This document shows positions 7,762 to 17,254 of a stretch of 64,000 nt of DNA, in pieces. The position numbers and the translations under genes were made by a program. Each line of letters opens with the position of its first letter. Position 1 is the stretch's first letter. A model generated the notes under the pieces. That model was not told where the DNA came from, did no database searches, and saw only the letters and a program-made list of their open reading frames with translations. Source of the stretch: Roseovarius sp. M141 (GTDB lineage Bacteria > Pseudomonadota > Alphaproteobacteria > Rhodobacterales > Rhodobacteraceae); assembly GCF_024355225.1 (NCBI RefSeq), contig NZ_VCNH01000008.1:1426001-1490000 (forward strand), read 5' to 3'.

Positions 7762-9183
7762 TCAGCCTGCCGAGCCGCCCACCGTCAGCCCGCCGATCAT
7801 CACCGTCGGCTGGCCCACACCGACCGGCACCCACTGGCCCGCCTTGCCGCAATTGCCCATGCCGGGATCGAGCGCCATGTCATTGCCGAGGGCGCGTATC
7901 TGCTGAAGCGCGGTCGCGCCGTCGCCGATCAGCGTGGCGCCCTTGACCGGGGCGCCGACCTCGCCGTTTTGCACGCGGTACGCCTCGGTGCAGGAAAACA
8001 CGAACTTGCCGTTGGTGATATCGACCTGACCGCCGCCGAATCCGACGGCGTAGATGCCGTCCTTGAGGTCCGCGACGATATCGCCCGGCGCGGCGTCACC
8101 GCCCAGCATGTAGGTGTTGGTCATGCGCGGCATCGGCACGTGGGCGTGGCTTTCGCGGCGGCCATTGCCTGTCGCTTCGACGCCCATCAGGCGGGCGTTC
8201 TGGCGGTCCTGCATGAGGCCGACCAGAATTCCGTCCTCGATCAAGACGTTGCGGCGCGATGGCGTGCCTTCGTCGTCGATGGTGATGCTGCCGCGCCGGT
8301 CCGCGAGTGTGCCATCGTCCAGCACCGTCACACCCTTCGCGGCGATTCTCTGCCCCATCAGCCCTGCGAAGGCCGACGCGCCCTTGCGGTTGAAATCGCC
8401 CTCCAGCCCGTGACCGATCGCTTCGTGCAGCAGGATGCCGGGCCAGCCGGGGCCGAGCACAACATCCATCACGCCCGCCGGGGCAGGGACGGCGCCGAGG
8501 TTGACGACAGCGACGCGGAGCGCCTCGCGCGCTTTGCTCTGCCAGTCCGAAGGATCAATGAGCCCGTCGAGCCCCACGCGCCCGCCGCCGCCGGCGGTGC
8601 CCTGTTCGCGGCGGCCCTCCTCTTCGACAATGACAGACACGTTGACGCGCGTCATCGGCCGCACGTCGCGCAGGTGGGTGCCGTCGGGGCGCAGGATCTC
8701 GACCTCCTGGAGCGAGGCAGAGATCACCGCAGACACCTGCACCACGCGCGGATCCAGATCGCGGGCAAAGGCGTCAATCTGGCGCAGCGTCTCGATCTTG
8801 ACCGGAAAACTGGCGCCCGCGATAGGGTCTTCATCGGTATAAAGCCGCCGGTTGGTCGCCTGCGGAGTCGGCGCCATGGTGCCGCCGCCATCCCCGACGG
8901 CCAGTCGCGCGGTATCCACGGCACGCGTCAGTGCCGCCTCTGATATGTCAGAGCTGTGGGCATAGCCCACCGCCTCGCCGCGCACGGCGCGCAGGCCAAA
9001 CCCTTCGCCCGCGTCATAGCTGGCCGTCTTGATGCGCCCGTCGTCGAACACCAGCGCCTCGCTGCGGGTGCGCTCCAGAAACAGCTCGCCGTCATCGGCG
9101 CCGCCGGTCGCATGGCGCAGCTGGGTCAATGCGGCATCCTTGTCCAGATTATCCTCGAACGGGCGAAAGGGGGCGTCGGGCAT
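7762..9183 (-). CDS. tldD: Metalloprotease TldD
   Basis: This 473-residue TldD subunit forms, with TldE/PmbA, a zinc protease that degrades unfolded or processed peptides in the cytoplasm. The metal motif HEAIGHGLEGD (HExxxH type) is present, with GRRESHAHVPMPRMTNTYM and GGGQVDITNGKFVFSCTEAY downstream, all typical of TldD. I start at 9183 (MPDAPFRPFEDNL), which fits the family length; an upstream start would add 23 unrelated residues. It is divergent from coxB, with about 245 bases between. In several alphaproteobacteria tldD sits next to the cox genes, so the context is ordinary. Confidence 0.95.
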   Translation of the reverse strand: MPDAPFRPFEDNLDKDAALTQLRHATGGADDGELFLERTRSEALVFDDGRIKTASYDAGEGFGLRAVRGEAVGYAHSSDISEAALTRAVDTARLAVGDGGGTMAPTPQATNRRLYTDEDPIAGASFPVKIETLRQIDAFARDLDPRVVQVSAVISASLQEVEILRPDGTHLRDVRPMTRVNVSVIVEEEGRREQGTAGGGGRVGLDGLIDPSDWQSKAREALRVAVVNLGAVPAPAGVMDVVLGPGWPGILLHEAIGHGLEGDFNRKGASAFAGLMGQRIAAKGVTVLDDGTLADRRGSITIDDEGTPSRRNVLIEDGILVGLMQDRQNARLMGVEATGNGRRESHAHVPMPRMTNTYMLGGDAAPGDIVADLKDGIYAVGFGGGQVDITNGKFVFSCTEAYRVQNGEVGAPVKGATLIGDGATALQQIRALGNDMALDPGMGNCGKAGQWVPVGVGQPTVMIGGLTVGGSAG

Positions 9184-9268
9184 GCGGAATCCTGCTTCTG
9201 GGATTTGGGGCGACACCGGGGTGCGCCGGTCACTTTTTTGCCGGAGTGGCACTATGCCGCCCCGGTTT

Positions 9269-9282
9269 TTGATCTAAATCAG
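9269..9282. promoter_or_regulatory. FNR/FnrL-type box between tldD and coxB
   Basis: The sequence TTGATCTAAATCAG matches the FNR consensus TTGAT-N4-ATCAA in 9 of 10 conserved positions. It lies about 148 bases upstream of the coxB start and about 85 upstream of tldD. FnrL in Rhodobacter-type bacteria is an oxygen-responsive regulator, so oxygen control of the aa3 oxidase genes is a sensible inference. The direction of the effect cannot be read from the site alone. Confidence 0.6.
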
Positions 9283-9429
9283 GGCAAAGATGACATTGTC
9301 ACAACCGTCATTCTTGTCTGTAGGCTAAGAATATGGTTTTAACGGCCACAGATACAACGGGGGAGTCTGCCTAAAGGGAGGCGAGCACCCTGACGACGAT
9401 ATATCCGCTTCAACCGATCAGGGTGCCTT

Positions 9430-10305
9430 ATGCGATACAAATCCAAACTGCTGGCGGCGATGACCGCGCTTACCGCCGTGCCCGCGATGGCGCAGGACAA
9501 TCTTGAAATCGTTGGCACGCCGACTCCGGGCGGCTTGGGTTTTCAGCCTGCGGCCACAGAACTGGCCAGCGATCTGTTCTGGCTGGACGGTATGGTGCTG
9601 GTGATCATCACGGCCATCACTCTTTTCGTGACGGTCCTGCTGATCTACGCCATGCTCCGCTTTAACCGGAAGGCGAACCCGACACCGGCGAAATTTACCC
9701 ACAATTCACCCGTCGAAGTGGCGTGGACGATCGTGCCTATCGTGATTCTGGTCTTTATCGGCGCGTTTTCACTGCCGGTGCTGTTCAAGCAACAGGAAAT
9801 TCCCGAAGGCGACATCAACATCAAGGTAACCGGATACCAGTGGTACTGGGGATACGAGTACACAGATGAGGATTTCGGCTTTGAATCCTTCATGATTGGC
9901 GAAGGCAAGGTTCTGAATGACGAAGTCATCGCCGAGCTGGAAGAGGCGGGGTATAGCCGCGAAGAATTCAAGCTGGCGACCGACACCGCCGTCGTCGTGC
10001 CGATCGGCAAGACCGTCGTCATGCAAGTAACCGGCGCGGACGTGATCCACAGCTGGACCATTCCCGCCTTCGGCGTGAAGCAGGACGCGGTGCCCGGCCG
10101 TCTGGCGCAGCTATGGTTCAAAGCCGAGCGTGAAGGCGTCTATTTCGGCCAGTGCAGCGAGCTGTGCGGCAAGGATCACGCCTATATGCCGATCACGGTC
10201 AAGGTCGTCAGCCAAGAGGCGTATGACATCTGGCTTCAGGAGGCCAAGGACGAATATGCCGGGCTGGAAGCGCCGCAAAGCTACAAGGTGGCTGCCGCGC
10301 AATAA
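9430..10305 (+). CDS. coxB: Cytochrome c oxidase (aa3) subunit II
   Basis: This 291-residue subunit II accepts electrons from cytochrome c through the binuclear CuA centre on the periplasmic side. It has a Sec signal ([21 protein letters not shown]), two membrane helices (about 55-80 and 95-120), the aromatic [15 protein letters not shown] segment, and the CuA ligand set [14 protein letters not shown] with Cys242, Cys246, His250 and Met253, plus the upstream [20 protein letters not shown]. Length and motifs are normal. It begins a plus-strand run of oxidase assembly genes. Subunit I (ctaD) is not in this window and must be elsewhere. Confidence 0.97.
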   Translation: MRYKSKLLAAMTALTAVPAMAQDNLEIVGTPTPGGLGFQPAATELASDLFWLDGMVLVIITAITLFVTVLLIYAMLRFNRKANPTPAKFTHNSPVEVAWTIVPIVILVFIGAFSLPVLFKQQEIPEGDINIKVTGYQWYWGYEYTDEDFGFESFMIGEGKVLNDEVIAELEEAGYSREEFKLATDTAVVVPIGKTVVMQVTGADVIHSWTIPAFGVKQDAVPGRLAQLWFKAEREGVYFGQCSELCGKDHAYMPITVKVVSQEAYDIWLQEAKDEYAGLEAPQSYKVAAAQ

Positions 10306-10384
10306 GTTTGCCGCAACCGAGGCACGCCCCTTTGCACATGTTGGAGGTGCGCCATTGCGGCGGGGGACAGGTGATGAACCGTCC

Positions 10385-10403
10385 CAAACCGGCATTCGGT
10401 TTG
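10385..10403 (+). promoter_or_regulatory. Small hairpin in the coxB-ctaB spacer
   Basis: CAAACCG and CGGTTTG form a perfect 7-bp stem with a 5-base loop, 56 bases before the ctaB start. There is no T-run, so it is not an intrinsic terminator. It could be an mRNA processing or stability element that lets coxB and ctaB accumulate differently. The 153-base spacer otherwise shows no gene. Confidence 0.3.
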
Positions 10404-10458
10404 AGGCGATCCAGATCGACCAGCTGACAAGGGCATGCGCCCGCAAGCGGAGTGAGAC

Positions 10459-11430
10459 ATGAGCGATGCAAGCCTGAACGCCAGCACGGCCCAGACCCCG
10501 GACGCCCGGCCACAGGATGCCGGTTTTGGCGATTTCTTTGCGCTGCTCAAACCACGGGTGATGTCACTGGTCGTCTTTACCGCGCTGGTCGGCCTGCTGG
10601 CGGCACCGGTTTCGGTGCACCCCATCGTCGGCTTTGCCGCGATCCTGTTCATCGCCATCGGTGGCGGCGCGTCAGGTGCGCTGAACATGTGGTGGGATGC
10701 CGATATCGACCGCATCATGAAGCGCACCAAAGGCCGCCCCATCCCCGCCGGTCGCATTACCGAGGGCGAGGCCTTTGGATTTGGCATCGCGTTGTCTGGG
10801 ATTTCTGTCATCATGCTGGGCCTCGCGACGAATTTCGTCGCGGCGGGGCTGCTGGCCTTCACCATCTTTTTCTACGTGGTGGTCTACTCCATGTGGCTCA
10901 AGCGGTGGACACCGCAAAACATCGTCATCGGTGGCGCCGCGGGCGCGTTCCCTCCGATGATCGGCTGGGCGGCGGCGACGGGCGGCGTATCGATCGAATC
11001 GGTGTTGATGTTCACGCTGATCTTTATGTGGACGCCACCGCATTTCTGGGCGTTGGCCCTGTTTATGAAGTCCGACTATGACGAGGCCGGCGTGCCAATG
11101 CTGACCTCAACCCACGGGCGCCGCGTCACGCGCAATCACATTCTGGCCTACACCATCCTTCTGGTGCCGGTGTCATTCGCGCTGGGCTTCACCTCGATTG
11201 GCGGGCCTGCCTACATCGTTGCCGCCGTCCTGCTGAACGCACTTTTCCTGCGCGGAGCCTGGACGATCTGGCGCCGCGATGAGGCCACCGCCGAGGCCGA
11301 TGGCTATGCCACCGAGAAAAAAGTGTTCAAACACTCGCTTTACTATCTGTTCGGGCTTTTCGTTGCGATTCTGGTCGACGCCACGCTGCGCGGCATGGAC
11401 ATCGCGCCCTTCGCCTCGTGGGGGCTGTGA
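10459..11430 (+). CDS. ctaB: Protoheme IX farnesyltransferase (heme O synthase)
   Basis: This 323-residue UbiA-family membrane enzyme transfers a farnesyl group to heme B, giving heme O, the precursor of heme A for the aa3 oxidase. It has multiple membrane helices and the prenyl-diphosphate motif [25 protein letters not shown] (Asp-rich loop), with a second loop near [33 protein letters not shown] ribosome site precedes the ATG. Its stop overlaps the next small gene by one base (TGATG), so it is translated in series with the following assembly factors. Cotranscription with coxB is likely. Confidence 0.96.
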   Translation: MSDASLNASTAQTPDARPQDAGFGDFFALLKPRVMSLVVFTALVGLLAAPVSVHPIVGFAAILFIAIGGGASGALNMWWDADIDRIMKRTKGRPIPAGRITEGEAFGFGIALSGISVIMLGLATNFVAAGLLAFTIFFYVVVYSMWLKRWTPQNIVIGGAAGAFPPMIGWAAATGGVSIESVLMFTLIFMWTPPHFWALALFMKSDYDEAGVPMLTSTHGRRVTRNHILAYTILLVPVSFALGFTSIGGPAYIVAAVLLNALFLRGAWTIWRRDEATAEADGYATEKKVFKHSLYYLFGLFVAILVDATLRGMDIAPFASWGL

Positions 11431-11606
11431 TGTCCTTTCGCAAACAGCACGAAATCCACGCCCGCCGTTTCAGCCGCAATCTTGGGTTGGGTCTGGTGTT
11501 GGCTGCATTTGTCGCATTGGTTTTCGGCCTCACCTTGGCAAAGGTGAGCCAGGATGGGTTTACGGTCCCAGACACGATAAAGGGGGCGGGATATGGCCAG
11601 GACTGA
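11430..11606 (+). CDS. Small single-helix protein of the cox assembly cluster
   Basis: This 58-residue protein starts [17 protein letters not shown], a basic cytoplasmic end, followed by one membrane helix ([21 protein letters not shown], about 18-38) and a short polar tail. The start overlaps the ctaB stop by one base and its end overlaps the ctaG start by 14 bases, so it is embedded in the assembly operon. Rhodobacterales genomes keep a short protein at this place, sometimes called a CoxF/CtaF-like assembly protein. By position and topology I infer a role in oxidase maturation, with no catalytic motif to support it. Confidence 0.75.
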   Translation: MSFRKQHEIHARRFSRNLGLGLVLAAFVALVFGLTLAKVSQDGFTVPDTIKGAGYGQD

Positions 11607-12177
11607 CGCGACACGGCGCACGGCCCTGACGCTTGTTGGCGTCGTGGTGATCATGGGCGCGCTGGCCTGGGCGTCGGTGCCGTTCTATAACTGGTTTTGC
11701 CGTGTTACAGGCTTTGGCGGTATCACCGGCGTGGCCGAGGCCGGGTCGGACGTCATTCTGGACCAGACGATCAAGGTGCGTTTCGACGGCAGCCTCTCGC
11801 GCGACATGCCGTGGGAGTTCAAGCCCGAAGTGCGCGAGATGGAGCTGCGCATCGGCGAAACCGGGCTGGCCTTCTTCGAGGCGTACAACCCCACCGATCG
11901 CCCCATTGCCGGGCAGGCCGCGTATAACGTCACGCCGTATGAAGCGGGCGGTTTTTTCGAAAAGATCGAGTGCTTTTGCTTTACCGAACAAGTGCTGCAA
12001 CCGGGCGAGCGGATGGATATGCCCGTGACGTTCTTTGTCGATCCTGCCATCGTAAACGACCGCGATGCGAAATACACCAAGGTCATCACATTATCCTATA
12101 CATTCTACGAGATCGATCTGCCCGAAAGGCAGGCGACACTTGCGCAAGACGTCGAAACCGGTAGAAACGTAAACTGA
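11593..12177 (+). CDS. ctaG: Cytochrome c oxidase copper chaperone CtaG/Cox11
   Basis: This 194-residue Cox11 protein delivers copper to CuB of oxidase subunit I. It has one N-terminal membrane helix ([21 protein letters not shown]), the conserved [14 protein letters not shown] just after it, and the copper-binding CFCFTEQ motif late in the periplasmic domain, followed by [15 protein letters not shown]. Length is typical. It overlaps the preceding small gene by 14 bases. Subunit III follows after 136 bases. Confidence 0.96.
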   Translation: MARTDATRRTALTLVGVVVIMGALAWASVPFYNWFCRVTGFGGITGVAEAGSDVILDQTIKVRFDGSLSRDMPWEFKPEVREMELRIGETGLAFFEAYNPTDRPIAGQAAYNVTPYEAGGFFEKIECFCFTEQVLQPGERMDMPVTFFVDPAIVNDRDAKYTKVITLSYTFYEIDLPERQATLAQDVETGRNVN

Positions 12178-12313
12178 CGCGTTCGAGGGTGTTCCAAAGC
12201 CAGGGCCACCCCCGGACGCAGCGAAACAAAAGAGCGTTGCACAGCATTCCGCGTTTAGCCGTTCGTAAGGTTCTGCGCGATATGTTCGAGGCCCGTCCAC
12301 GAGGGAACACTAG

Positions 12314-13126
12314 ATGGCACACGAAAAGAACCACGATTATCACATCCTATCCCCGTCTCTTTGGCCCTTCTTGGGAGCGGTCGCAGGGTTTGTAATGCTG
12401 TTTGGCGCGGTCCTGTGGATGTCACCGCAGGTCGAAAACAACCAGCCCTGGGTGTTCCTGCTGGGATTGACGGGCGTTCTCTACACCATGTTTGGCTGGT
12501 GGTCGGAAACCGTGGCCGAGAATCATGCAGGGGATCATACTCCGGTGGTGCGGATCGGGCTGCGCTACGGCTACATCATGTTCATCATGTCCGAGGTCAT
12601 GTTCTTTGCCGCGTGGTTCTGGAGCTTTTTCAAGAATGCGATGTATCCGATGGGGCCACAATCCCCGGCCATCGACGGCGTCTGGCCGCCCGTGGGTATC
12701 GAGACGTTCGATCCGTGGCACCTGCCGCTGATCAATACGTTGATCCTGCTATGCTCGGGCGCCGCCGCGACATGGGCGCACCACGCGCTGGTGCATGAAA
12801 ACAACCGCGAAGATATGAAGAAGGGTTTGGCGATCGCTGTTGTCCTCGGCGTTCTGTTTACCGCCTTCCAACTTTACGAATACAGCCACGCAGCCTTTGG
12901 GTTCTCTGGCAATATTTACGGCGCGAATTTCTTCATGGCGACCGGGTTTCACGGCTTCCACGTGTTTATCGGCACAATCTTCCTGTTCATCTGCCTGCTG
13001 CGCACGATGCGTGGCCACTTCACCCCCGATAACCATATCGGGTTTGAGGCGGCAGCGTGGTACTGGCATTTCGTCGATGTGGTCTGGCTGTTCCTGTTCG
13101 CCTCCATTTACATCTGGGGTAGATGA
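12314..13126 (+). CDS. ctaE: Cytochrome c oxidase (aa3) subunit III
   Basis: This 270-residue integral membrane protein has seven predicted helices. Family segments are [16 protein letters not shown], the Glu-containing [31 protein letters not shown] and [20 protein letters not shown] at the C-terminus. Subunit III stabilises proton uptake by subunit I and prevents turnover inactivation. The upstream 136-base spacer may hold its own promoter, but I see no convincing one. Its stop codon touches the palindrome at 13126-13147. Confidence 0.97.
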   Translation: MAHEKNHDYHILSPSLWPFLGAVAGFVMLFGAVLWMSPQVENNQPWVFLLGLTGVLYTMFGWWSETVAENHAGDHTPVVRIGLRYGYIMFIMSEVMFFAAWFWSFFKNAMYPMGPQSPAIDGVWPPVGIETFDPWHLPLINTLILLCSGAAATWAHHALVHENNREDMKKGLAIAVVLGVLFTAFQLYEYSHAAFGFSGNIYGANFFMATGFHGFHVFIGTIFLFICLLRTMRGHFTPDNHIGFEAAAWYWHFVDVVWLFLFASIYIWGR

Positions 13127-13147
13127 AGATTTTTCGCGAAAAATCTT
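13126..13147. repeat. Dispersed palindrome, copy 1 (perfect)
   Basis: The core GATTTTTCGCGAAAAATC is a perfect inverted repeat that extends by two more bases on each side, directly after the ctaE stop codon. The same core recurs at 28181-28198 and, with one change, at 60124-60141; a degraded copy lies near 54633. A related GGAGGATATTTT segment (see 37387) follows here within 30 bases. There is no T-run of terminator type after the stem. Confidence 0.7.
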
Positions 13148-13231
13148 GCCGCTTCGCGGAGGATATTTTCAGCAAGAAGAAAATGCGGGAGGGGGAGCCT
13201 TCCGCATTTTTGCTTGGAAGGATGAGGGTTG

Positions 13232-13930
13232 ATGCGGCGGGTTGCGGTCCCATTGCTGTTTGGTCTGCTGGGGGCGGCGGTCTTGGTATCGCTGGGCGTC
13301 TGGCAGATGCAGCGCCTCGCCTGGAAACAGGCGATTCTGGCCGATATCGAGCTGCGAATCGCAGGCACATCGAATGCCCTGCCTGTCCGGATCGACCCTG
13401 AGCGTGACAAATACGCCCCCGTTGCCGTCGTCGGCAATCTGGCCGCGCCCGAGCTGCACGTCCTTGTCGGCGCCAAGGATCTGGGTGCCGGATACCGTCT
13501 GATCCAGCCGGTTGAGATCGGCACGCGGCGAATCATGGTCGATCGGGGCTTTATCCCCCTGAACGCCAAGGACAGGCCGCGCAGCCTGGGCCCGGTGCGC
13601 CTGATCGGCAATCTGCATTGGCCGCAGGAAGTGGACGGCTACACCCCATCGCCCGACGTGGAAAAAGGCATCTGGTTTGCCCGCGACGTGCCTGCCATGG
13701 CCGCCGCATTGGGAACCGAGCCGGTGCTGCTGGTCGTCCGTCGGCAGGAGGGCGGCGCGCCTGCGGGCATCACGCCCTTACCGGTCGGTAGCGCGGGTAT
13801 TTCCAACGATCATCTGCAATACGCGATCACCTGGTTCTCGCTGGCCTTTATCTGGCTGGTGATGACAGGGTATCTGCTATGGCGCATGCGGCGTCCCGGC
13901 AGGGAAAATGATGTGAGGTCTGAGACATGA
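13232..13930 (+). CDS. SURF1-family oxidase assembly protein
   Basis: This 232-residue protein has an N-terminal membrane helix (VAVPLLFGLLGAAVLVSLGVWQMQRLAWK) and a C-terminal helix (YAITWFSLAFIWLVMTGYLLWRMRR), with a periplasmic domain between; the GVWQMQRLAWK segment and the late NDHLQYAITWFSLA are SURF1 hallmarks. SURF1 helps insert heme A into oxidase subunit I. I start at the ATG at 13232, which has a GGAAGGATGAGGG ribosome region; a TTG lies one codon upstream. The stop overlaps thrC (ATGA). Confidence 0.93.
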   Translation: MRRVAVPLLFGLLGAAVLVSLGVWQMQRLAWKQAILADIELRIAGTSNALPVRIDPERDKYAPVAVVGNLAAPELHVLVGAKDLGAGYRLIQPVEIGTRRIMVDRGFIPLNAKDRPRSLGPVRLIGNLHWPQEVDGYTPSPDVEKGIWFARDVPAMAAALGTEPVLLVVRRQEGGAPAGITPLPVGSAGISNDHLQYAITWFSLAFIWLVMTGYLLWRMRRPGRENDVRSET

Positions 13931-15315
13931 AATATATCTCCACCCGGGGACAAGCCCCGATCCTGAGCTTTGAAGAGGCGATGCTGACCGGCCTTGCCCG
14001 CGATGGCGGTCTTTACCTGCCAGAGAGTATTCCGCAGATGGCACCGGCCGAGATCGCGGCGCTGGCGGGCCTCAGCTATGAGGAGGTCGCGTTTCGCGTG
14101 ATGCGCCCTTATATCGGCGACACGTTCACCGATGCTGAATTTCAGGACATCATCGCGCGCGCGTATGCCGGGTTCGCCCATGCCGCGCGCGCGCCCTTGG
14201 TGCAGCTGGCGCCGGGGCATCACTTGCTGGAGCTGTTCCACGGCCCGACGCTCGCGTTCAAGGATTTCGCGATGCAGCTGATCGGCCAGCTGTTCGAGGC
14301 GTCACTCAAGCGCAGCGGCAGCCGTGTCTGTATCGTGGGCGCGACCAGCGGCGACACGGGCTCGGCGGCGATTGACGCATTTCGCGGGCTTGAGATGGTG
14401 GATGTGTTCATCCTCTACCCCAATGGGCGCGTGTCCGAAGTGCAGCGTCGTCAGATGAGCACACCGGGCGAGGATAACGTGCATGCGCTGGCGATGACCG
14501 GCCATTTCGACGATTGTCAGGCCCGCGTTAAGGATATGTTCAACGATTTCGCGTTTCGTGATGAGGTCGGCCTTGCCGGGGTCAACAGCATCAACTGGGC
14601 GCGCGTGCTGGCGCAGGTCGTCTATTACTTCACTTCTGCGGTTAGCTTGGGCGCGCCGCACCGCAAGGTCAGCTTTACCGTGCCGACGGGCAATTTCGGT
14701 GACATTTTCGCGGGCTATATTGCCAAGCGTATGGGCCTTCCCATTGATCGGCTGGTGGTGGCGACCAATCAGAACGACATTCTGCATCGCTGCCTGAGCG
14801 GTGGCGATTACACACCTGATGGCGTTATTCCGTCGATCAGCCCATCGATGGACATTCAGGTGTCGTCCAATTTCGAGCGCGCCCTGTTCGAGGCATATGG
14901 CCGCGACGCCCCCGCCACCGCGCAGCTGATGGACGAGCTGAAGGCGGGCGGGTTCACCGTCAGCCAGGGCGCGCTTGAGGCGCTGCGCGAGACGTTCGAT
15001 TCGGGCCGCTGCGACGAGGATCAGACCCGCGCCGCGATCCGCCGGACGTGGGACGAAACGGGCGAATTGCTGTGCCCGCATGGTGCCATTGGCGTGCATG
15101 TCGCCGAACGGCATCTGACACCGGACGTTCCGATGATCACGCTCGCCACGGCGCATCCCGCCAAATTCCCGGCAGCGGTCGAAGAGGCCAGCGGTCAGCA
15201 CCCCCCCTTGCCCCCGCATATGACAGACCTGTATGAGCGGGACGAACGGATTACCGAGGTCGAGAATGACCTTGGGGCCATCGAGACCCTCATCAAAGAC
15301 AGGATCGCGCGTTGA
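13927..15315 (+). CDS. thrC: Threonine synthase
   Basis: This 462-residue PLP enzyme converts O-phosphohomoserine to threonine. It starts MKYISTRGQAPILSFEEAML, has the PLP lysine in GPTLAFKDFAMQLIG, the phosphate-binding GATSGDTGSAAI loop, and FTVPTGNFGDIFAGYIAKRMG, all characteristic of the longer thrC class of proteobacteria. The ATG overlaps the SURF1 stop by four bases and its own stop overlaps the next gene by four (TTGA), so biosynthesis, oxidase assembly and peptidase genes are translationally chained. That arrangement is shared by many Rhodobacterales. Confidence 0.97.
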   Translation: MKYISTRGQAPILSFEEAMLTGLARDGGLYLPESIPQMAPAEIAALAGLSYEEVAFRVMRPYIGDTFTDAEFQDIIARAYAGFAHAARAPLVQLAPGHHLLELFHGPTLAFKDFAMQLIGQLFEASLKRSGSRVCIVGATSGDTGSAAIDAFRGLEMVDVFILYPNGRVSEVQRRQMSTPGEDNVHALAMTGHFDDCQARVKDMFNDFAFRDEVGLAGVNSINWARVLAQVVYYFTSAVSLGAPHRKVSFTVPTGNFGDIFAGYIAKRMGLPIDRLVVATNQNDILHRCLSGGDYTPDGVIPSISPSMDIQVSSNFERALFEAYGRDAPATAQLMDELKAGGFTVSQGALEALRETFDSGRCDEDQTRAAIRRTWDETGELLCPHGAIGVHVAERHLTPDVPMITLATAHPAKFPAAVEEASGQHPPLPPHMTDLYERDERITEVENDLGAIETLIKDRIAR

Positions 15316-16574
15316 CGGTAAACCTGACCACACTTTCCAACGGCTTTCGCATCGTGACCGAGGCAATGCCGGGCCTGCAATCTGCTGCCATCGGCGTCTG
15401 GGTGCTGGCCGGTGCGCGCAACGAGCAGACCGAGCAGAACGGCATCGCGCATTTCCTTGAGCATATGGCCTTCAAGGGCACAGAGCGCCGCAGCGCCTTG
15501 CAGATCGCCGAGGCGATCGAGGATGTAGGCGGCTACATCAACGCCTATACCAGCCGCGAAGTCACCGCATATTACGCCCGTGTGTTGAAAGATGACGTGC
15601 CGTTGGCGCTGGATGTGGTGGGCGACATCCTGCGCAACTCGACCTTCGATCCCAAGGAGGTTGAGGTCGAGCGCGGCGTGATCCTGCAAGAGATCGGGCA
15701 GGCGCTGGATACGCCGGACGATATTATTTTCGATTGGTTGCAAGAGCAGGCCTATCCCGATCATCCGCTGGGCCGCGCCATTCTGGGTCAGCAGGAGGGG
15801 GTCGGGCGGTTTGGCCGTGCGGATCTGACCGGCTTTGTCGACCAGCACTATCGCCCTGGCCAGATGGTGCTGTCGGCGGCGGGCGCCGTCGATCACGACG
15901 CGCTGGTCAAGGCGGCCGAGGCGATGTTCGGCGACATGGCGCCGGGCGCTGCACCGGTCGCGCCACTGGCCCGGTTCCAGGGCGGCGAAAGCCGCAAGGT
16001 CAAGACGCTGGAGCAGGCGCATATGGCGCTGGCCTTCGAATCGCCGGCCTATGGCGATGCGGACATTCACACCGCGCAGATCTATGCCACGGCCTTGGGT
16101 GGCAGCATGTCGTCACGCCTGTTTCAGGAAATTCGCGAAAAGCGGGGGCTGTGCTACACGATCTACGCGCAGGCCGGGGCCTATGCCGATACCGGAATGA
16201 TGACGATCTATGCCGGCACGTCCGAGGGCAGCATGGCGGGCCTTGCCGAGATCACCATTGACGAGATGAAGCGCGCCGCCGACGACATGCGCCCCGACGA
16301 GGTGGAGCGCGCCCGCGCCCAGATGAAGGCCGGCCTGCTGATGGGGTTGGAGAGCCCCAGCAACCGGGCCGAGCGTCTGGCGCGGATGATCCAGATCTGG
16401 GGCCGTGTACCCGGTCTGGAGGAGGTGGTCGAGAAAATCGACGCGGTCACGCTGGCCGATGTGCGGACCCTCGCCGAAAAGACCGCTCAGGATGCGCCGG
16501 CTGCACTGGCGCTTTATGGGCCGGTTCAGGATGCACCGACGCTGGAGGCCCTCCAGACACGGCGCGCGGCCTGA
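15312..16574 (+). CDS. M16-family zinc peptidase (processing-peptidase-like)
   Basis: This 420-residue protein resembles mitochondrial processing peptidase beta and bacterial PqqL/YmxG-type M16 enzymes. The inverted zinc motif HFLEH lies at residues 47-51, with the third ligand region VEVERGVILQEIGQALDTPDD downstream. The C-terminal half carries the substrate-binding SSRLFQEIREKRGLCYTIYA. The start is TTG at 15312, giving MTVNLTTLSNGFRIVTE, the conserved beginning of the family; it overlaps the thrC stop. The cellular substrate in bacteria is not established. Confidence 0.93.
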   Translation: MTVNLTTLSNGFRIVTEAMPGLQSAAIGVWVLAGARNEQTEQNGIAHFLEHMAFKGTERRSALQIAEAIEDVGGYINAYTSREVTAYYARVLKDDVPLALDVVGDILRNSTFDPKEVEVERGVILQEIGQALDTPDDIIFDWLQEQAYPDHPLGRAILGQQEGVGRFGRADLTGFVDQHYRPGQMVLSAAGAVDHDALVKAAEAMFGDMAPGAAPVAPLARFQGGESRKVKTLEQAHMALAFESPAYGDADIHTAQIYATALGGSMSSRLFQEIREKRGLCYTIYAQAGAYADTGMMTIYAGTSEGSMAGLAEITIDEMKRAADDMRPDEVERARAQMKAGLLMGLESPSNRAERLARMIQIWGRVPGLEEVVEKIDAVTLADVRTLAEKTAQDAPAALALYGPVQDAPTLEALQTRRAA

Positions 16575-17176
16575 TGTTCCTGCCGCGCCGCAAGGTCCGT
16601 ATCGAAACCGAACGGCTGACCCTGCGCCAGCCTGCCATGCCCGATTTTCGCGACTGGGCGCATCTGCGCCGTACCAGCACAGAGTTTCTGACCCCGTGGG
16701 AGCCCAGCTGGGCCACCGACCACCTGTCGCGCAAGGGGTTTACCAACCGCGTCTATTGGGCGCAGCGCAGCATCAATGGTGGCACGGCGCTGCCGCTGTT
16801 CCTGATCCGGCGCGAGGATGACCGCCTGCTGGGCGCGATCACGCTGGACAATGTGCGGCGCGGGCCCAGCCAGTCTGGTACGTTGGGCTATTGGATCGGC
16901 GAAAACCACGCGCGGCAGGGTTACATGCGCGAGGCGATTCAGGCCGTCGCGCATTACGCGTTCGACCGGATGGATATCAGCCGGATCGAGGCCGCGTGCC
17001 TGCCGTCCAACGTCGCATCGCGCGGTCTGTTGGAAAAATGCGGGTTCAAATACGAGGGCGTCGCGCAAAGCTATCTGCAAATCGACGGGCGCTGGCGCAC
17101 GCATGTTCTATATGCCGCTCTGCGCCATGACAGGCGCGGGCGCAGTGATGCGGGCCTGTCTGAAACAGGTCTGTAG
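16574..17176 (+). CDS. GNAT acetyltransferase, RimJ-like
   Basis: This 200-residue protein has the RimJ/RimL acetyltransferase layout: ETERLTLRQPAMPDFRDWAHLR at the start, TLGYWIGENHARQGYMREAIQAV for acetyl-CoA binding, and SRIEAACLPSNVASRGLLEKCGFKYEG near the end. RimJ relatives acetylate N-termini of ribosomal or other proteins. The start overlaps the M16 peptidase stop by one base (TGATG), making it the last gene of the oxidase/thrC run. The exact substrate cannot be named from sequence. Confidence 0.87.
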   Translation: MFLPRRKVRIETERLTLRQPAMPDFRDWAHLRRTSTEFLTPWEPSWATDHLSRKGFTNRVYWAQRSINGGTALPLFLIRREDDRLLGAITLDNVRRGPSQSGTLGYWIGENHARQGYMREAIQAVAHYAFDRMDISRIEAACLPSNVASRGLLEKCGFKYEGVAQSYLQIDGRWRTHVLYAALRHDRRGRSDAGLSETGL

Positions 17177-17254
17177 GCTGCGAAAATTTTGCGAATTTCC
17201 AGACGCGCCGTTTTGTCCGTTCACGCGCGAACCCAACGGCGCTAAGGTCGCGCC

